Assembly: GCA_001465935.1 (NCBI GenBank)
Contig: LNKV01000019.1
Location: forward strand, 62,001 to 126,000
DNA: 64,000 nt
DNA from: Clarireedia homoeocarpa
Taxonomy: Eukaryota; Ascomycota; Leotiomycetes; Helotiales; Rutstroemiaceae
Reading direction: 5' to 3'
Made by a program: the position numbers and the translations under genes. The notes beneath the pieces were generated by a model. The model was not told the DNA's origin. It saw nothing but the letters and a program-made list of their open reading frames with translations, and did not search any database. Below, in pieces: positions 1-11,451 of this stretch (position 1 is the first letter of the stretch; each line of letters begins with the position of its first letter).

Positions 1-1725
1 TATAAAGAGCTTGGGGAAACAGTTCTCGCATGGCTCCATGGACTGGAGGAAGAAGGGTGTACAGTGTGAGTGGTGAATGGTCGCACTACATTAGACAATT
101 ACTGATTTTCGACCAGAAAGCGGATATATTTTGACGGATACCTTCCTGCAAGTAAATTCGACGTTCGGTTAGAGAGACTTGGTGGAAATACAAAGCAATT
201 GCACGATTATTACAATCAGTATCCAGACGGGGTCAGGTACCAATTGAACTCTACTATCCGCCAAAAGCTCTCATCGTTTCCATTTGGGTTTGCCTACCAA
301 CGAAACAGCTACACAAAGCTTCCTGCCTTACCATTTCTTGTTGCAGCATGCATAGAAGCATTGCAGGGATCCAATGCATATAAGGATATTGTTGAGATGG
401 TGCCTGGCGAAGCAGATGCGTTTTGTGCTAGCTACTTGAGCACGCATGGCGGTATCGTCTTGACCGGTGATTCTGATCTGCTCGTACATGATCTGGGCGC
501 AAACGGATCGGTCACCTTCTTCAAAGATATCGAAGTCGCTTTTGAAAATGGTAAATCAACGTTGCTATCCCAGATATATCATGCTGCTTTTATTGCTGAG
601 AGGTTAGACCTCCCACAAACGGACGGCATTCGTGCGCTTGCTTTTGAAATAGTTATAGACTCCCATCGCAAGTTTCGCAAACTACTTACGCAAGCAAAGA
701 CGTCAGATGCAATACGGCTACATAAGCCTGCGTATGAAGCTTTCATCAAAGAATATTTACCCATGAAGATCAATGTTAGTGACCATACGTCAGTAGCAAA
801 GGACTCGTCGGCACTGAGGATGGCTTTCCAGTATCTTGACACTCGTATTTGTGAATATATTCTTCAGTTTCCTTACCTCATGAATGAACTGGGAGTAGGT
901 CAAGACATCCCAAAGAGCAAAGAAACTACTGATATCTTTCTACCATTTCTTATCGATTGTCCAGCAAAGACCAATGCTTGGGAGATGTCTACACCCATAC
1001 GTCAGCTGGCATATGGCTGCATCAATCTTATCGTTCCGGTTGTAGACCACAAGTCTTCTATTTTTGAACACCGAAGACAACCTAAGACTTCTCATGGAAG
1101 AGAATGGCAGATTCCGTTGCCTTCAGACATTCCTGAAGCATGCGGAAACATTATCGCATTTCTAGAGCATGTCCAGCATGATCTCTTGAATCACCCATCT
1201 ATCAACTTCTGGTCAGCCGTGGCCTTCACCCAGGACGTCGATATGTCGTTGACGCTTGGGAAAGCGGGATTGAGTAAGCGACTGTTATCTAGCGGTTCCT
1301 CGCGTAGGAAAAATCAAATGACTTGGGATCGCATACACTGGACGGCGCAAGTACACGGGTCATACTATTCGTTCAGGGTTCTGAAGCAGGTCATCGAATT
1401 TGTGGTAGCCGTTGGTGACCGCGCAACATTGCCGGAAACCCTGCTCCGCCTCCATCAATTGCTACACAGTCTCCCCAGCTTGCTTGTAAGTCAGGTTGAT
1501 GATGTTGGAGACATAGAGCGACTGCAAGCTCTTGCTGCTAAAGCCTCGTCAGACGAGATGATAAAGAAGAGCGAACAGTCCGAGTCTTCTTCCGCCAAGC
1601 AGAAAGCTTCCTCCAAGCGATCTCAGAAGAAGAAGAGGAGGAAGAGGAAAAGAGAACAAGCGAGCGTTGATGAAGAAGACGGAGTCAGCTCAAATAATCC
1701 CTTTAATTTGTTAGCATTGGCGTAG
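1..1725 (+). CDS. Asteroid/XPG-like nuclease-domain protein (5' partial)
   Basis: Exons are 1-65 and 117-1725. The 51-bp intron starts GTGAGT and the splice keeps the frame; the true start lies left of the window. Right after the splice comes IYFDGYLPASK, and further on VPGEADAFCASYL and GGIVLTGDSDLLVHD, the acidic residues (E, D, D) expected of the PIN/FEN-like fold shared by XPG nucleases and the asteroid family. The family is thought to bind or process nucleic acid, but its fungal members are poorly characterised. The C-terminal 60 residues are Ser/Lys rich and carry a strongly basic stretch (KKKRRKRKRE), a probable nuclear localisation signal. No first-exon catalytic Asp can be checked because it lies outside the window. 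The family call is firm; the biochemical role is inference. Confidence 0.85.
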
Positions 1726-2716
1726 GTATGTTCAGCTAGAGACATGAAATATCCTTGGGCTTCCTACGAAGGACTCTGCTCAGCCAAGTGCGGATCGGTC
1801 AACTATCTACCTGCGCACAATCAGGGCGTGGATGTTCTGTAGTTGCTGCTCATTGAAGCTGTAGCATTGAGGATATCGATCTCTTCGTATGTGGGAGATA
1901 CTCAACTCCAAACGTAACATTAACTTTTTGATGACAAAAACATTAGTAGCCAAGAAGCATTCACACTTCACCTCGGCGAATCATGCAATATTGGCAGTAA
2001 TGCTCATTTTACGGCTGTGCTGTGCTGTGCTGAGCTGGCGCATTCTATATTTCTCACTTGGAGGTACAGGAGCACAAGTGCAAGGCCCAAGTCCCCAAGT
2101 TGAATTCACTGGAGAGTTGCGCCGCATTAGAACATTCGAGGAACCCTTAAAGCGGTCTTTTTGCAACCCGTGTCACTCGATATATGTTGTTGACACTTAT
2201 TTTTGGCTTCCTTTCACTTCCTACCTGCTATCCAGCCTTGTTCCCGTTGATATTTTCAGCTGTAAAATTTCAAGTGTTGTTAAGTTGCAGTACGGTGCGT
2301 ATCCCAGTCCTGATTCTGAAGTCCGAATTGTCACTGTGGAAGCTTTATACAAAGTGGGTGAAGCAATTGCGGAAGGAGCGATTCACTACTACTCATCACA
2401 CATAATTCGGAGAACTTGGCTGATACTTAATTCCGTGAAAAACTCTAATTGCAGAGTGACCTTTTGACCTACAAGAACATTTTCTTCGCCGCCATTCCCT
2501 TGCCCTCGGAGGGAAAAGAGACAGTTTACACGTCTCGTCCCAATTGAGAAGATATACGCAAGACCTTCGTGTTGCTGATATTCATACGATCATAGATACA
2601 TTCACTCGGAAGGCTGGTTCGATCACCACTCAACTGTTCGTTTCGATCTTTCAAAAAGTTGAGCCTACCATTAGATGGTCCAAACCCTCCGTTGAATCTG
2701 CCAGCGACAACATATA
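1726..2716. other. Intergenic region
   Basis: About 1 kb between two same-strand genes. A 192-codon open frame at 1889-2467 looks random (no motif, no homologue I recognise, heavy overlap with other chance frames). I see no RNA gene or repeat here. It presumably holds the 3' UTR of the asteroid-like gene and the promoter of the next gene. Confidence 0.5.
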
Positions 2717-5059
2717 ATGGCAGAAGAAGGTAGACCGCAATGGGAATTCTGCCAGACACAGCAGGAGAAAGACAGGCGCACCGTGTTTACGATGTATAAA
2801 GACATTATAATGGGGTTGTCTATTGACGCAGAGCAGGTTGAGATCTGCGTTGATGTCCACTACGACAGGCTCAAATCCTTAAGCAATAGCCTTTCTCGCG
2901 ATAGCGTTGTAGAAATTTGCAACGAACTTGTACGCTGTGGTTGGTTCGAACCAGACTCATTAGCTCGGGCTTTCTTTACTGATCTTGAAAAAAAGGTGAG
3001 TAATTGCTTTCAAAATCCGACAAATGTCGAGCAGCATGGCTTATGAGTACAAAAGAAGTCGAAAAAGAGAGGACATGGTCTATCATCTAACGATAAACGG
3101 CATGCAAGTGCTACAAGTGAGCCACGAAAACACTTTGGCATTGATCCTAGAGACATTATTGAGATAGTAGATAATGACTTCGAAGACGATGACGACTATC
3201 GACCGGAAGTGTCTCGAGCAAGACCTGCCGACAAAAACCTGGGGAAGCGACCTGGAACCAGTACAAGGATAAACCAAACTTCTGGACGAATACAGAAGTC
3301 AAATGAACCAGCAGTTCCAGCACACGAGCGAAATACATCCAGAGGGAACAGGAAAACGCTAGCGCAGTTGCAAGCCAGTGCGAACAAGGGTGGCAGATCA
3401 GGTAGAGGAGAGATTAGCAGATCTGTAATACGTAGAGATGGCACAGGAATTGCATCTAATCGAAGTTTGAACATGTCGGGTAGGTACTCTGACCACATAA
3501 TTTGAGCTACAAAGACTAATGGTCACGAAATATTAGCCATGGACAGACCTGGAGCCAGGCCGAAAAGGTTTAGTCTGGCTGACTACTACCTGGATGAATC
3601 AGATTTACCTTCTATGCCATTCAAAATTCAACACAAAATCATGACTTGTATGCAGTCTGCGCTGGAAGATATTGTATTTCGATTCGCGAAAAGGTGGCTT
3701 CCAATGATATTGGAAGGAAACAACTGGGACACGCCAGAAGCATGTGAATTGAGTCTGTGGTGGATCTGCCTCAGAGAATGCAAAGTACCAGTAGAGGCAG
3801 TCAAGCCTGTAAAGCCTAGTCTTCAGAGGTTGTTTGATCGGCTCAAACACGTTAGACATTGTGCTGTTCATCGTGTTCCCGACATCCCTATACGATCTAT
3901 TCAGATGATGGTTGCAGACGCCCGTCTATTAGCTGAGGCGCTACGAGATGATAATTTCGTGTCAACTTTTACGCTGTGGGAGGATACTTTGAATAAAGTT
4001 CATGGATTGGCAGACCGGTCTCGCGGACAAGGCCGGGTGGTGGAAGCACAAAGAAGATTTGACTCCATCAGTAGAGAAAGAGCAGAGGTATCTAAAAAAA
4101 CAGGTGATGTGCAACAAAATATATCGACTCTTCGGCAGGACCTGTCAAGGCTGGAACAGGAGCTTAAAGAATTAAGAAGCAAACATATCACACTTTGTAT
4201 CCAAGAAGATGATGCTCAAAGGCTCTTATCGGCAGAAAAACAAGCAAGCGATTGGAGCTTGACCATTGATGATGAAGTCTCACATTCTGCTGAGAGAGTA
4301 TTCAGTCTCCCCATCCGTGCAAGCGGCAGGCAGCAGGAGGCATCAAAGAATAATCTTTCCGGCCAACTTGTGGGTCTTCGTGATGTAGGCAGTATCGGAC
4401 ATTTCCATCTAGTTGATAGAAACACGGACCCGCCCCTCGATCTTCGTCTTCATAACCAAGGTGTCAAGGCAGGTCAGACAGCTGGCACAACTCTGCCTGC
4501 CGCATCAAATACACAGGTGAATCTTCAGGCGCAAGCCTATGGCCGATCAGTGGGAACCATTCCGGCTTCAGAACCTGTAAATCATGGTAGCATGCCCTCA
4601 TCCGTCGATTACACAGGTGAGTGCCAGCAAATAGTGCAAGCTTCACGAATCAGTTCTGGAAGTGGACTTGAGATTACTGCCAGCAATCTAGAAGGGAAGG
4701 TTGTTATTGACCTGACGAATACTGATGAGGAAGACAATGATATTTCAAACAGAGAATCGGTTATCGTGGCTCGAAAGAGTCGTAAGAGGTCGCGACAAAT
4801 AGGTTGCAGTCTAACCGTTGCGGCCGGACCACCTCAAGCAACTGAAGGAATGAGTCTCAAGAATGAATTTTCATCAGCGGATGACGAAGATGACGATGAG
4901 AATGATGCTAATAAGTCTCAGTCGCAGGGCGTTGATATGGGAACACCTACAAATAAGAAGCGAAAGAGTGGTATCGCATGTTTACAGCCTGTCAGAGAGA
5001 CAATTTTGGGTGGGGTGGTAGAGGAAATGGGTGATCAGGATTTTGTGTCATTTGCATAA
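2717..5059 (+). CDS. Uncharacterised coiled-coil protein with RHCAVHR motif (741 aa)
   Basis: Exons 2717-2995, 3056-3479 and 3537-5059. Both introns (60 and 57 bp, donors GTGAGT and GTAGGT) preserve the frame, and the ATG at 2717 follows an upstream region without an in-frame extension. The N-terminal 93 residues are predicted helical; residues about 94-240 are basic and low complexity. A compact region follows with DYYLDESDLPS and the motif RHCAVHR at residues 341-347. Residues about 413-473 form a coiled coil rich in Glu/Arg/Leu. The C-terminus is acidic and disordered with a basic KKRK patch, so a nuclear location is possible. I do not recognise a named family. The gene 6986-7855 carries the same DYYL...RHCAVHR region, so the two are related. 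Function unknown. Confidence 0.75.
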
Positions 5060-5360
5060 GCTTCGTGCTGTATCGTCGGATGTGTCTTACGACGTAGTGG
5101 TTTGTTTTTGTCTAGCAAGAGAGTGAGCGGACTGAGAGTTGTAGTTTCATTTTGTTGTTTATGGTCATTGATGAGTGGTAACCCCAAAAAGATGAGTGGC
5201 ACAGTGTCACCTTTAATCAGGAGACTCCATTTGGCCAGCTCATTATGCGAGGTCGAAGAAGATACCGCATCAGCGTATAATAAAACATAGGACGTATACT
5301 TTCTCCAAAGTCTTTCTGTTGTGGTGCTCATGATTAGTCATACTCTTCTTAAACTGGTAT

Positions 5361-5700
5361 GAGCTTTGCTCGACATCCGACGCTTTTTCCTATCTATCCG
5401 ACGCCCCTATATTTTTGCGCTGTATATCGGAGGTATATAACGTTACTATATAATACTTATACAATTTTGATATACAACAAATGTTAGCTAGCTGCTGAAC
5501 CCCGCTTGGTTCAGTATCTTAGTAGTTCGTTACAGTTTCTCTATCAGGATCCTGACTATATACCTCTATATTATTGAAGATCTGCTTCTTAATCAATATA
5601 TCTGCTTTAGTATTATTAAACTCTTCTACCTCCCATGCTCGGTGAAAAAATATGGGGCGTCGGATGTTGAGCAAAAGGCGTCGGATGTTGAGCAAAACCC
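5361..5700. mobile_element. MITE-like inverted-repeat element
   Basis: The left end (5362-5418) and the reverse complement of the right end (5645-5700) align over about 55 bp, sharing TTTGCTC-ACATCCGACGC and a second ATCCGACGCCCC block. The centre is AT-rich and has no plausible coding frame, so this looks like a non-autonomous DNA transposon relic of about 340 bp. At the right end the 21-bp unit around GGCGTCGGATGTTGAGCAAAA is present twice in tandem. AT is found directly outside both ends, too short to prove a target-site duplication. The rest of 5060-5818 is ordinary intergenic DNA between the coiled-coil gene and the esterase. Confidence 0.6.
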
Positions 5701-5818
5701 ATTGGCCGCGGGAGTACCTTACCACAGAAGCAATGTGGCCTCATCGACCGTCTCACCGTAGACTGCAGTGGCATAGGGCAGTAGGATTTCTTCAAGTTCC
5801 CCAGCTCTCCTGTCCACA

Positions 5819-6640
5819 ATGTCCGCCAGCGTTCAGAGACGAGCTCCCATAACTATACCTCCCCCCAAACCCCCCACCCAGCTATCAGAAGCAGCTACGT
5901 TGATTTTCATCCACGGCTACACCTACTCTGCACATCGATTCAATCATGATCCACCAAACCAGAAGTCCGTGGCTCACCATATTCACAAATCACCCGCGCT
6001 TCAACATCTAAAAATCGTGATACCGGAAGGCCTGCCAGTTATTTGGCCTGAAGTGAGCGGTCATACCTGGTATAATATCGACCAACCTATTCCATCACCA
6101 GGTGACCCCACCAAAGTGGATGAATTCGGACAATACAATCCGGATCCGAATGACATCGAAAGGTCACTTGACTATTTCGAATCTCTCATCGATGCTGAAA
6201 TCGCCAATGGTGTCTCACCGGCTCGCATCGTCTTTATGGGGGATAGTCAGGGTGGTTCCATCCTCTATCTCTTCTTGCTGACGCGAAAACGAGCCGCGGA
6301 TCTAGGGGCGGTGATAACGTGGGCGGGGTTCTCTGCCGTCTCGTTGGAGACTATCGCGCAGATGCAGAAGATGCAAGGGTTAAATGATGGTTGGGCGAAA
6401 GAAACGAAGTTGTTCATGCTGCATGGAAAAGAAGATGTTCTTGTCCCCGTCACTATAGCACAAGCCTTGGCTTCTGCACTTGAGAAATATCGAGTCCGCG
6501 GTCAAGGTTTTGCAAGTTTGGACTTTCGGATTTTGAATGGTTTGCGTCATACTTGGGAAGACCGCGTGTGGCCACCAATGCGGGAAATTTTAGAAAGTAT
6601 TGCGCCGTCGAGCGATTTGAAACATACTTCGAAGCTGTGA
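5819..6640 (+). CDS. Alpha/beta-hydrolase, acyl-protein thioesterase/carboxylesterase-like (273 aa)
   Basis: Single exon. The N-terminal half contains IFIHGYTYSAHRFN (oxyanion-hole HG strand) and VIPEGLPV. The nucleophile elbow is GDSQGG, with the serine at about residue 143; the acid is Asp206 in HGKEDVLVP and the base His244 in GLRHTWED. Spacing and length match the phospholipase/carboxylesterase (Abhydrolase_2, acyl-protein thioesterase) family, which cleaves thioester or ester bonds of acylated proteins or small esters. No signal peptide is seen, so a cytosolic enzyme is likely. The ATG used is the first in frame and is followed by a Pro-rich linker (PPPKPPTQ). It could equally be a general carboxylesterase; the substrate cannot be read from the sequence. 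Confidence 0.85.
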   Translation: MSASVQRRAPITIPPPKPPTQLSEAATLIFIHGYTYSAHRFNHDPPNQKSVAHHIHKSPALQHLKIVIPEGLPVIWPEVSGHTWYNIDQPIPSPGDPTKVDEFGQYNPDPNDIERSLDYFESLIDAEIANGVSPARIVFMGDSQGGSILYLFLLTRKRAADLGAVITWAGFSAVSLETIAQMQKMQGLNDGWAKETKLFMLHGKEDVLVPVTIAQALASALEKYRVRGQGFASLDFRILNGLRHTWEDRVWPPMREILESIAPSSDLKHTSKL

Positions 6641-6985
6641 GAGGGGGCACTGGTGTATTGAATACTACTAAATTGGATCCATCTTCTTATACAGTGGTCT
6701 ACATACGAGCAGAAGACTTCACTATTTATGCATGTGACGAGCAAAGAGTTGGAGAAAAGATCAGTACAATCGGAGCAGAAGAGTCCAGGTTTCCATCAAT
6801 ATTTTCCTCTCCTAAATAATGTGAATTCCCGGTAGTTAGCTGTATCAATTCACTCGATCTGCCCACGGAAGTGCAAGACTGCACAGCCCGTGAAACATTC
6901 AGCATGGACTCTACACAGAAAATATTCGTAGGTTCTCGCAATCGATGCATATATTAACTGACTAACTCTGGTTGCTCTATCATAG

Positions 6986-7855
6986 TGCCCAGTATCTCGC
7001 CATTGCCCCTTCAACACAGGAGGAGAAGAACTTACAGCTAGCGTCTCGCGGGTTAGGCCCATACGATGTCGCAGTCACCAAGGACTACTATTTGCGTTTC
7101 GATTTACACTCGACTATTCTGATCAAAGCCCAAAATATTCTGGAACAAGTACTCTTACAGTTTATGGAGAAGTATTTCCCGCAAACAATGAAGGATGAGT
7201 GGGAAGAGGAGGGGCAGGCTGAGTAAGTACATTTTATCCAAACTGTAGACATCTATACGAGAACACCAGCTCTTAAACTAACATCTGCAGATTACATAAT
7301 TTAGTTGATACTCTGTCCGTCAGCATCAGGGCCGAATCTTCCAATGATTACAGTGCCATTTTCAGCCCCGAGCACAGTAAAACTCACAGATTTCATCGAC
7401 TTGCTTCTTAGGATCCGTCAAATCCGTCACTGCGCCGTTCATCGCACCAAGAAAATCCCTATCATGATTCTCGACATGATGCTCAGCGACGCCGACGAAG
7501 TTGCGACAAAGCTTTGTGAAGATCTTAATAAAGAACCAAGGGCATATCTGCATCAAACTACCGAAGGCCTCAAGTGGCTAGTATACTTCATGAAAGTAAG
7601 AGAGGGGAGTGAGGGGACGGGGACTCTTAAGGATGAACTTTCAAGGGTCGGAGACAAGATTACGAAGTGGCAAAATAAGAAAAAGGAGCTGGAACAGCAA
7701 CTTCGAAAGAGTGAGTCGCAGTTCGACAAGAACTATGAGTTAGCGATGAATGTTCTTTTAAAGCAAAAACCTGGGGCATGCGAGTCGTGTGAGTACGCAT
7801 CGGGGAAACTCTTAGTTTTTGGAGTGGGTAGGGTAGCAATGACCTGATAACAGAA
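6986..7855 (+). CDS. Short relative of the RHCAVHR coiled-coil protein; gene model broken or atypical
   Basis: The coding signal runs from about 6986 (after a good CTGACTAAC...ATAG acceptor at 6985) to 7222, then from about 7373 to 7788. The first part encodes a DYYL...ILEQVLLQFMEKYFP stretch and the second RQIRHCAVHR followed by a coiled coil, matching the order in the 2717-5059 gene. I cannot join them cleanly. The strong GTAAGT donor at 7223 and CTGCAG acceptor at 7290 give a frame that hits a stop before RHCAVHR; only a weak GAG acceptor at 7372 restores it. No start exon joins in frame either. At the 3' end a GTGAGT...AACAG intron (7789-7853) would create TAA across the junction. It may be a functional gene with odd splicing or a decaying copy. 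Confidence 0.45.
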
Positions 7856-8277
7856 TGGATTTTTACTTTATGCATGCGCATTTGTGTTTTGGACTTGGCC
7901 GAGTGGTGCGAGAGAAGGGCCTGACAAGATATCGAACATCTTGTTGGTGGTCTTCGAGTGACCAACTCGTGCGGATTTATGACGTTGAACAGGGGCGGAA
8001 GAAAAAGATGATGAAATCAGACACGCTTGTGACGAAACCAACACAACTACAGAGAGAATGGCATGGGTAAAGCAGATGATTTCTATGCGAAAGAAAATCG
8101 CCAAAGCAAACAAAACCAGGGAAACTATATGGTGTGATTGAAACTTCACACTAACATTCTCTACAGTTGTAGTTATAGGGAAATAAGGAGCGGCAATTGC
8201 AGTATCTAAGCTAAATCAGGCTAGATAATTGGGAGAAAAAATCACGTTAAACATAGGATTTACATTTACTGTGGATA
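7856..8277. other. Intergenic region between convergent genes
   Basis: About 420 bp between the end of the disturbed coiled-coil gene and the stop codon of the elongation factor gene, which runs the other way. It must hold both 3' UTRs. No further gene, tRNA or repeat is visible; a 71-codon open frame at 7855-8070 has no recognisable content. Confidence 0.5.
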
Positions 8278-10992
8278 TCACAAAGCTTTTTCCCTGGGTC
8301 CAGATAACCTCTCAAATCTGTCAACGCTCATAATGAAAGTGCCTCTACCACCAGTCATACTTCTAAGATGTTTCAGATATCCAACCATCTCTTTCAACGG
8401 GACTCTTGCAGTGATCTTTCGTTGTTGGCCAGGACCAGATGAGTTTAAACTATTCCCGGGTGCGAATGGATCTGGCGGGGCATATACTCTAGATATGTCA
8501 ATCGCCGGAAGTTCCTGCTCTCCGCTGGTTTCATCTACTTCACCATCGTCTTCGAGGGAGAGGATATGGCCGCCACGAGCAGATGAAAGATCATGGACGA
8601 TGGCACCGAGAGATGATTCATCACAACTAATGACTACATTCATGACGGGTTCCATCAGTCCAATCGCATCCGCCTGGAATGCTTCTTTCAGAGCTGCCTG
8701 GACAGCAAGCCTTGCTGCCGATGATATCGCAGTCGATGTGCTTTCTGCACCAAATAAATCATCGATAAGATCGAACTTTAAAACCACATGTGCGGAGTGG
8801 ATTGGGAATGCTCGACGAGGACCTCGAGCTAATCCTGCCACAGCACCATTGACTAGCGCTGTCTGTAGTGTAGCAAGTGTCATATCAGCTGGCAGTGATG
8901 TTATTCCGCCTGTTTCGTCGTTCTTGCTGTTGGCGACGCGAACAGTAATTGTGTTTCCATCGAGTTGAACTGTGTGGTCAGAATCTTCCGAGGATTGTGG
9001 TTCTGGGCTTATGCTAGCTTCACACCCTGCCTTGCCCTTCTTGCCGGCGACTTCACGGTCAAACATGTGTCGGTGGGTTGAAGTTGGAGATAATACACAT
9101 TCTCGATAGCTTATCTCAATGCTCCCCATCGTCGCTTTGGCTTTGAAGTCATTGACTAGTCGGTCTCTGGCAATTTCCAGATGAAGTTCACCCATTCCAC
9201 TCAACAACATCTGGCCGGTCTCTTCGTCAACATTAACATGAAGACTAGGATCTTCTCGTAGAAGAAGTTGGAGGATTTCAGCAACGTTCTTCTCTTCACT
9301 TAGACTATGTGGCTCTACGGCGGCGAAAAAGACTGGTGTTGGAACATCAATTGGCCTTAGCTGCAAAATATTCAGTGGTGTCGGCGGGCCGTTTTTGGGG
9401 TGAACACCTGTGTATGACATCAATGTGTCACCAGTACGAGCATGCTTCAAGCCTGCAATGACACCGATTTGACCAGCTGGAATGCTTGATATCTCCACTG
9501 CGTCGGACGCATACATCTGCAAAAGTCTCTGGGCTCGTTCAGAGACATGAAGGTTTGTGTTCCATAATGCCGCATTTCGTTTCAGTATTCCGGAATAAAC
9601 TCTTATGTAAACGAGTACTCCCCGGCGAGGATCATTGACAACCTTGAAAGCTAGGGCACAAGCTTCAATATTTTTGACTATCGAAAGCTGGGCTGCCGAT
9701 TTCCTCGACAGATGTTTCGGTTGTGCCACGGCGATGTCTAATTTGCCGCCTAGTAACTGAGAAAGACTTCCATGTAAGCTTCCGAGGGTTATTTCTGGCT
9801 CTGGCCTCTCAAGAGGACAGGGTAATAAGTTGTTGACAGCGTCCAGAAGTGGTTGAACGCCAATGTTTCTGAAACTGGCACCTGCAAAGACTGGAATGAG
9901 CCTGCCTGTGCCGTCCAATACACAACGTCGCAGACTTTGAATGATGTCATCTGCAGGTATAAGTAAGGCATCATCGTTGTGTTCGAGCCATGTTTCGAGC
10001 AGCACCTCGTCGAACTCGCATAGAGCCTCAACAAGTGCCGCACGTGCTTGGCCTAGTTCTATAGCAAGGTCGGAGTCCACAGTCTTCAATTGTTCGAGTG
10101 TGACATGCTGCATAGATTTGCCATCTCCACCTTCTTCCCATTTCAAGGCACAGAGATTGATCGCGTCAGCAATGCCTTGGAACTTGCCTTTCCCACCTTC
10201 CCACCACGGTATCTGACATACTGCGGGCCATCCTCGCAGCCGTGATCCAATTTCCTTCACAGTTCGTCCAAACGCAGCACCTTCTCTGTCAAGTTTGTTG
10301 ACGAAAACAATTCGCGGGATATGGTAATTGTTTGCTTGAGCCCATACCTTCTCGGTTTGAGCTTCGACACCAGCCACTCCATCGAGGATGCAAACAGCAC
10401 CGTCAAGAATTCGCAAAGATCGAAGGACTTCAAATGTAAAATCGGCATGGCCAGGCGTGTCAATTAGATTCACGGTATGTGAAACATGGGATTTGGGTGA
10501 GCTTGTAGTTGATCCGTGATCAGTAACAGGTGGCCAGTGGAAAGTCACTGCTGCGGACTGAATAGTAATGCCACGAGCTCTTTCGGCTGGAAGAAAATCC
10601 GTCACCGTGGATCCATCATCAACATCTATCGAGTTTGTTAGACATTGATTTAGGACTACGGGGAAGAGTTAGTTATTCCCATACCTCCTAGCCGGCGAGT
10701 GTAGCCACTATAATAGAGCATACGCTCTGTAGTGGTAGTTTTGCCCTTTACGAAAGTTAGTCTCGAACCGATGTTTATGAATGATGACAAAACTTACAGC
10801 ATCTATGTGAGCTATTATTCCAATGTTGCGAGTCGTGTTTACCAAGTGGTCATCTTGTGGATGTAGCTGTGAGTGTGAATATCGAACGAATGTTTTTAAG
10901 CCATGTGAATGATACCCAGGAAACCGAGACGGAACGAGTGTCAGATATTTATGCCATATATGGCACCCGTTATTTGTGATCAATTGACGCAT
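8278..10992 (-). CDS. MEF2: Mitochondrial elongation factor G 2 / ribosome-releasing factor 2 (867 aa)
   Basis: Exons on the minus strand: 10992-10798, 10745-10685 and 10625-8278; introns of 52 and 59 bp. The basic, Arg/Ser/Tyr-containing N-terminus (about 50 residues) looks like a mitochondrial presequence. The GTPase P-loop AHIDAGKTT is split by the first intron (residues 61-69). RGITI (switch I), DTPGH (141-145) and NKLD (195-198) follow. EF-G domains II-V come next, including a GMGELHLEI stretch in domain III and a C-terminal domain ending in [16 protein letters not shown]. In this family the protein splits mitochondrial ribosomes after termination together with the recycling factor rather than driving elongation. 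The length and the insertions in domains II and IV favour MEF2 over MEF1. It shares a divergent upstream region with VPS17. Confidence 0.95.
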
Positions 10993-11451
10993 TCCCCCGA
11001 GTCATTTGTATTTGTACTAGAAAGTCCAACTGAAAGGATTTTAGGTATCACATCCCTTCGAATATCAATTCGAGGAAGAAATGTCTGCTTACATAATTTG
11101 TGTGGAGGATAGAAAACGATAATGCCTTAGGCATCAAAACAGGAAAGAGCGAGCCCACGCGAGCCATAGCGGAACAAGAAAGCACCGAACCCTCGTTGCG
11201 AACCGCTCTTGTTGACGGCTACGTTAGCTAATTCCTCGCCCGAACAGTCGCTCGTCCCGTAGAGCATATTTCAGCTAACTGTTTTTGAAGAGGTTGCGCA
11301 TACTTCAAATTCATCACATTTTACCGTCGAAACTCTTCCCGACTATATAATTGCTTTGTTCTGGCGCCATTGTCCTTTGCGGGACTTTTGTTCGTAACGC
11401 ATCCTATCGTCATAGCTAAGAGCTACAGCTCCTTGACGCACTCACTTCACC
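10993..11451. promoter_or_regulatory. Divergent promoter region of MEF2 and VPS17
   Basis: The two start codons face away from each other across 459 bp, so both promoters and both 5' UTRs must lie here. A TATATAA sequence is at 11344-11350, about 100 bp upstream of the VPS17 ATG. No equally clear TATA motif is seen on the MEF2 side. Exact transcription starts cannot be read from sequence. Confidence 0.55.

Noticed and set aside
1889..2467. 192-codon open frame downstream of the asteroid-like gene
   Set aside because: No motif, no splice context, and several competing frames overlap it; likely chance.
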